Source of the DNA: Kitagawia praeruptora
Taxonomy: Eukaryota > Streptophyta > Magnoliopsida > Apiales > Apiaceae
Direction: 5' to 3'
Length of the DNA stretch: 64,000 nt
Assembly (NCBI GenBank): GCA_037693485.1
Contig: CM075350.1
Coordinates: 126,540,001-126,604,000, forward strand
Each line of letters begins with the position of its first letter. Position 1 is the first letter of the stretch. This document shows, one piece after another, positions 58,286 through 64,000 of the stretch. Position numbers and translations under genes: made by a program. Below the pieces are notes generated by a model, which saw only the letters and a list, made by a program, of their open reading frames with translations, ran no database searches and was not told the DNA's origin.

Positions 58286-60946
58286 ACTAGTTAATATCTG
58301 AGGTTTGCTCTTTAATAATTTATAAGTGATCACTTTGTTAATATTTGTTATTAAAATCACTTGTATAATTATTTTATCAACTTATATTCTTGCTTGTTAA
58401 TTCTCAAATCATTGTCATTATCTTCTTAATATATTCCTACTTACTTCTTTTGATTTTAGAATATTTTTATTTTCTCTAAAAATATATTTCTCAAATTTTA
58501 CAAGTTGAAATTAGTGAGAAATCTATTTTTGTTGAAAATTACTTTTGAATATTTGTGTTGATTTAATAAGTCATATTTTCTCTTTAAATGATTTTCTATA
58601 AGAAAGTTACTTTATTAAGAAAATATATAGATTTATTAATTTACTACAAATATTTATGTAAATAGTTAATAGTTTATTCAATGGTTTGTAGTGTTTGTCC
58701 TTTTGTTATTAATATTTGTTTTCGTAAAAAGGATAACCTATGGTATTTTTAGTATTTTCTTATTTTCTATTTAGCTATTTTTAAGTAGTTATGTTGTTGT
58801 AAATATTTTTGTAAATTATTTTATTTTATTTCTAATATTCTGTAAATATTATTAATACAGTTATTTTTGAATAGTAAAAAAAATTGTATTTTTCTTTTCT
58901 TTTTAGTTTTTATTTTATATAATTATTATGTATATTATTTCTTATTTTTGTATATTATTTTTCATTTGTATATAAATAGTTTGTATAGTTTTTTCAGTTT
59001 AGTCACTCTACTTTCAAAACTTACAAATAGGTCCATGTAATTGGTTCTTTTGTACTTCTTCTGTTTAACACACACATAACATGTTGTTTTAACTTCTAAT
59101 CTTTGTTGTGTTGTTGTTATTAACAGAATTTCTTATATAGGACCATTGTTGGTATCAAAATGGTATATGTCAATTCAATCGTTTAGGAACTAACGTTTGA
59201 TTTTCAGGTTCTACCAATTGGAAGACAAGACCTAACAAGTGTTAACAAGTGGTAATTTTTGGTATCTAACATACAGGATCTAAAACATGATAAAATAGTT
59301 TTGTTTGTATTGGTTTAAACATTAACATATATTAATTCGATTAATATCTATTAATTGGATTTTTGTCTTTGTTTTTGTTTAGTAAAACCGGCTCAAGATC
59401 TGTTTAACTGTACATCATTTCTCTTAAGATAAATGCAATATTTTCTCAGAAAACTTTTCAATGTTAAAAATGCATTCTATCTCTATTGTTCACATTCTGT
59501 GATGCAGGTTCATCTACATGGAATTTTGTTTTCTCACATGTTTAGTCATAAGGTTGTAAACCCAACAACTTTTATCCCAGACTACAGTCAAACTCAGACA
59601 CATTCTATCTTACACCTTAAAATGAAGTAACCTATCAGACTAGAGGTCACCAGGGAGTAACTGCATTTGATGCAGCAAATAAGGATGTGTGGGATATTCA
59701 GTTGGAGAGTCACTACCTTAGACACTAACCAAAATATTTCATATGCACAAAGTGAGAATGCACACACTAAGGATGAATTGACGGAAACCTGTAATCCAAC
59801 CATTTTACGGTTAGGATTATAAGTTAAAGGTTTTTTATTGAACCAAGTGTCTTCATAGACATTAGAAGGGAATCTTGATCTCAATGCTAAATTTATAGAT
59901 CATTGTTTACCTTCTCAGAATTCAAATCTGAAAACCCTAAAAAGGGAAAACTAGCAACTTGTAGATTATGACTCAGATTCGTCTGACGAGTCCAACGAGG
60001 ATTTGGGATTTGCGAACTCCCATTGCACCACCACTGACCTCTCTTGAAGGGCTAGGGTGATTTTTCCTTGCAGGTACAGTAATGGATGTTGGAGCTATGA
60101 GTGATATGAGTGACACACTAGTGAGCAAGAGTGTAAACACAGAGAGAAGTGAGACACTCAACACAAATGAGTGGAGAGAAGAGTGAAACACTTGTGAGGT
60201 ACACTAAACACTATCACACACTCACAGTGAGGAAGAAAATGAAACTTCCTTTCTAACAAAGAACTCTATAATTGGTACAACTACTTTGTCAACTAGTTGA
60301 TTGGAGGATTCCTCAACTAAGGGGGAGAAGTAAAGGGGTACAAGAAAAAGGAGAGTAGGTTAAAAAGGGGGAGCATTTAGCAGACTGTGCTAAGGAGGAG
60401 AAGCAAGTCAAGTTACTAAGGGGGAGATTTAGATGGAAAAGTAAGGGAACTTTCAGTTGAGATGAAAGTGGAGATATAAGGATGAGTACATCACAATACT
60501 AGTCTATCAGTCTTTCAATGTACTATGTATAAAGGCTAAGTGGAAGAGTAGTAGATTTCCCAGAAGTTATAGAAATGATATTGATTCACCATTGTCTACA
60601 TAGTAGGAACAGTTGTTTTTCTTTAGTGAGAAAAGTTGTGTCAGAGAAGGGAAGTGATTGTAAATCAAGAACTGCTGATAAACACCAATGTAAGATGTGA
60701 AGGATTATCAAGAAGAGATATGAAGAATCAGAAATGAAGATGAGTTATCTATTGAAGATCAGTTCAGTGCTAGAGGAACAATCATCTATCATTTCATCAA
60801 CTGAGGATTCTGGAATTATTAAATTCAAAACAGAGAAATTTTTTTATGTACTATTTACTAAGCTCTTAAATGCTTAATCCTTTTCTTATTTAAGTAAGTT
60901 AGTTGAGTTATCCTCTAGGTATTTGCTTGTTATTGTCTAACAAACA
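58286..60946 (+). other. Post-pol region of the SIRE-like element
   Basis: About 2.7 kb with no long ORF. SIRE elements often have an extra env-like ORF here; I see no trace I would defend. Purine boxes AAGGGGGAGAAG (about 60318), AAAGGGGGAGCA (about 60364) and AAGGGGGAGATT (about 60418) precede the PPT. Confidence 0.6.
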
Positions 60947-60959
60947 AATAGGGGGAGAT
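60947..60959 (+). other. Polypurine tract of the SIRE-like element
   Basis: AATAGGGGGAGAT directly before the 3' LTR (60960). Confidence 0.85.
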
Positions 60960-62811
60960 TGAAAGGCATATGATGTAGCCTATTTGTATTTCGAGGATAC
61001 AACTCAACTTAAACAAGATTGTAATAGTAAATAGTATATAGACTGTCACAAGGAATCTCAGATTGTATTATCTGTCAGAAGAAAAAGATCAAGGTCAATC
61101 TACAGACTTGAGGAATTACTACATTGACAGAAGCTCAGTCATCTGATCAAGCCTCAATGAAGTATTCGTTAAAGAAGTGGATTCGTTTAAAGTGAGAGAG
61201 ATTCAACAGTGACAGAGGCAGTATAGAAGAAGTAAAGAGAGAGATGAGAAAAGAAAAGGAACAAGATTTTAAAGTCAATATATGAAGAACAGTCATTGCG
61301 GTGAGTCACTCATGAACCAGACAGTACATCGAGTGTCAACATTTAACAGTGGTTGTTTATCATTAACTTCAGTGGTTCAAACTATCAAGACTAGTATGTG
61401 GGAAAATCATTGTGCAAGCAACAGAAGGGTTAAATTATTTAATCACAAGGATTTTATTATCAAGTGAACTGGCTACGTGGAAAAAGAATTATCATAAAGA
61501 AATCCTAAGTGATATATTCTTAATGCAGAAACCCCGGTTAGAATTGTTGTATTTTTTGCTAACCAAAAGGAGCTCGGTTTCACATCCTCAAGAGACCGTA
61601 GCTTACACCTGGACGGGTTATGAGAAAATAGAATTATCATAAAGAAATTCTAAGTGATATATTCTTAAAGCTGGAACCCCGGTTGGAATTGAAATAATTT
61701 TTGTTAAGCAAAAAGAGTCCGGTTCCAGACGATCAGGTAACCACAGTTTAGAGTTTAAGGATAATTTTATATTAATAAATATTTTATTTATTTAGAAAAT
61801 TATATTTATAAATATCTAATAATATTAGATATTTATTTTTATAATTTCTGAATTAAAATAATTATTTATTAAGTAAAGATTATAAGCTGTGCGGGTTAAA
61901 AAGCATTTCTACGGAGCCCGTTCCATATGAGACAAATTAAGCCCCGGTTTTTGTGATTGAATTAGAAGGTCATCAGGTCATTTGTTTTGAAAAGAAAAAG
62001 TGGCCAGGTTATTAAAACTAACATGACAATTAATTCAGTTGTATTGCCGATTGTCTTGGTAAGCAAAATAGATTGTCTTGGTAGCATGAAGATTGTCTTG
62101 GTAGTACAAAGTTGATTGTCTTGGTGGCTAGAGATTGTCTTGGCGATTGTCTTGGTAGTACAAAGTTGATTGTCTTGGTGGCTAGAGATTGTCTTGGCGA
62201 TTGTCTTGGCAGTACAAAGCTGATTGTCTTGGAAGAATAGATTGTCTTGGCGATTGTCTTGGCAGTACAAAGCTGATTTTCTTGGAAGAACAGATTGTCT
62301 TGGAGATTGTCTTTGATGTACAAAATGAAATGAAAAGAGGCAGAAGAATATAAAGATCAACACAGGCGGCCAGACTACTAACACAACATAATATCTTTCA
62401 ACAAAGAACAAAGCTTTCTCTCTCATTTTCTCTTAAGAACACAAGAACTAGAAAAATTCATAGAAAATCAAGTTCTCAATATTTGTAATATCTTATCCGA
62501 TAGAACTTGATCATTTGTATCTCTTGTACTACTAGCGAGTTTTTACTCCTAGCACTTATCTTGATTTTTATTAACAAATCTAGAAAAGTTCATGTTGAAT
62601 TTTCTAATTTGTTTTTATCAACTTGATAATTAATCTGTACTAAAATTGTAACACCCATCAAGTTAATATAGTGTTATATTCAACTTGAAATTTGTTTCAA
62701 TTTATTCCGCACAAATTTGTTCAAGTCAAATTTTATTCAAAAAACAAATTTCGATAAATTGGTATAGATTGTATTCAACCCTCCCCTTCTACAATCTTAT
62801 CGGACCTAACA
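60960..62811 (+). repeat. 3' LTR of the SIRE-like element
   Basis: 1852-bp copy of 50896-52722. It is longer mainly because of an added GATTGTCTTGG unit near 62060. ORFs at 61282-61642 and 61962-62426 are LTR artefacts. Confidence 0.95.
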
Positions 62812-62816
62812 CTCAT

Positions 62817-64000
62817 TCCTTTTTACCACCCGAACTTCACAAATGTACCTCTCAGCCACTTTATCGTGTCAGAGTAAATATCGGATTATATCGGTAGGGG
62901 TAAAACAGACATTTAATATTCCCACAAATTAGATCTTTACGATTGACTTTGTACATTTTAAAATTAATAAAAAATCTTTTTTCTCTTAATAATTCCACCC
63001 ACCCTTTCCCAATTTCTTCCCCCTCATCTTTTCTCTCGTTTTTCTCTCCAAATCTCTCTCCCTCCACCTTCACCACCACCACCTGAAAACACCACCTCCA
63101 CGCCGAATCTTCTTTCCTCTTTTCCAACCATAACTGCAACCACCCGGTAATTTTAGTTTTCGGAACGGAGGGTAGTGGTGGTTGCTGAAAAGTGGTAAAC
63201 TGGTAATAGCCCAGCACGAAGCAATTTCTTCCCCCTCATCTTTTCTATCTTTTTCTCCGGCCAACTCTCTCTCTCATAATTTCTCTTCGTTTCTGGCATT
63301 AAAACGATCCTAGCTCTCATTCTCCTCTTTCATTCCACTCTATCTTCTTTCCCCCTCTCTCTATCTCGTAACCTACAAACACCCACCGCCTGTTACTCTC
63401 CATCCAACACAGCCACACCTTCATCTCTGTCCTTCAACAACCACCCTCCCCTTCTTTCCCCCAACAACCCACCACTGCTCTCCGCTTCACTGCGCCACCA
63501 CCAATCCCGCCTGCCATTCCTGCCGAATCTCCACCACTCCTCTTTTTCTCCATTCGCCATCGAACAACTCCCTTTCTCCACCATACCTCCCCTTTTAAAC
63601 ACCTCTGCTGTTCCGCCCCTCTTCTGTTCTTCTTCATCCTCCGACTAACTCTTCTTCCTCCCTTCACCCCCGAACCCACCACTCCTGCCATTCACCCCTG
63701 CAATTCATCTACAGCCCCAATCACGCAATAATCATTCAAACCCCTCCTCTTTTCATTCAAACCCACCTCGCAGCCATTTTCTCCGCCGCGTCAACAACCC
63801 TCTCTGCCACCACCACTCCGGCACCAGTCTCCACAGCCCTTCATCATCCTTAAAAATCAAACCCTAACTTTTTACTATTTGCAGAAAACAGAATTAACAT
63901 CCAAAACTGAATAGAGGATGAAGAAATGGAGGTTTTGATCGATTACCACATCTTGCAATTACAGAGACTTAGAAAAGATATAAGAAAGAATAGGGTGGGA
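62817..64000. other. Pyrimidine-rich region, possible leader of a gene beyond the window
   Basis: From about 62995 the plus strand is dense in CTCTCTC and CCACCACC. A related block TTTCTTCCCCCTCATCTTTT occurs twice (63012 and 63223). This composition is typical of plant promoters or 5' UTRs, with possible intron-like TTTGCAG at 63889-63895. No start codon opens a convincing frame before 64000. The minus-strand glycine/arginine-rich frames are products of the composition. Confidence 0.4.

Larger units (their letters stand above)
50896..62811 (+). mobile_element. SIRE-like Ty1/copia retrotransposon
   Basis: 11.9-kb element, LTRs of 1827 and 1852 bp. TSD CTCGT (50891-50895) against CTCAT (62812-62816), one mismatch consistent with CpG decay. 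By eye about 16 substitutions separate the LTRs (about 0.9 percent). PBS is the initiator-Met type. Domain order gag, PR, INT, RT, RNase H is that of copia. The long LTRs, long total length, about 2.7 kb of sequence after pol and multiple GGGGGAG tracts suggest the Maximus/SIRE lineage, which is inference. Confidence 0.93.

Noticed and set aside
58286..60946. Env-like ORF of a SIRE element
   Set aside because: No ORF above about 70 codons, no signal peptide or membrane segments in a coherent frame.
63434..63691. Minus-strand glycine/arginine-rich ORFs near the window end
   Set aside because: Composition artefact of a C/T-rich leader-like region; no domain, no start context.

Overview
This window is plant nuclear DNA, and almost certainly from a eudicot. 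The evidence is spliced genes with GT-AG introns, Ty3/gypsy chromovirus, Athila-like and Ty1/copia (SIRE-like) LTR retrotransposons, CACTA, hAT, MULE, Tourist and Stowaway DNA transposons, and tRNA-derived SINEs. I cannot name the species. Only two cellular genes can be built with confidence. About 45 of the 64 kb can be assigned to mobile elements, and the rest is AT-rich intergenic sequence.

Layout. 17-13532: a Reina-type chromovirus (5-bp TSD TTCAC, 369-bp LTRs) split inside gag by a complete 8.3-kb Athila-like element at 855-9120 (TSD GCACC). The inner element carries gag and protease but no RT, RNase H or integrase. 13538-17250: AT-rich DNA with a GCGTCGG inverted-repeat cluster. 17254-19581 (minus): a five-exon gene for a 211-residue tail-anchored protein of unknown family, with a Tourist MITE in intron 3 and a 1.3-kb hAT element (19689-20969) just upstream. 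21200-22200: a foldback element rich in GGTTGCAAA. 22276-29446: a 7.2-kb non-autonomous CACTA element (TSD ACG) holding a captured fragment of a La-related protein 6 gene and a 174-bp tandem array. It sits inside a MULE-family copy that continues to 30484.

30683-32741: a minus-strand copia LTR split by an Athila-like solo LTR (30936-32357, TSD TATAG). 32912-33540: palindromic MITEs embedded in (TA)n. 34133-34923 and 35403-36376: two further copies of the MULE family. 36490-38580: the second real gene, a PIN4-type parvulin prolyl isomerase with four coding exons and an intron in its 5' UTR. Its last exon and 3' UTR are duplicated on both sides of a hAT remnant (38627-39234) in a way that suggests a transposon insertion in exon 4 was repaired. 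39427-44392: a run of small elements (MULE MITE, SINE, Stowaway inside Stowaway, hAT fragment, copia solo LTR). 45388-47253: a degenerate CACTA-like element. 50896-62811: an 11.9-kb SIRE-like copia element with 1.83/1.85-kb LTRs and a broken polyprotein. The last 1.2 kb is pyrimidine-rich and may be the leader of a gene beyond the window.

The LTR pairs differ by under about 1 percent by my count, so the three full-length LTR elements are recent. All three have broken coding regions, which suggests they were copied in trans or decayed very recently, or that some of the homopolymer frameshifts are assembly errors.
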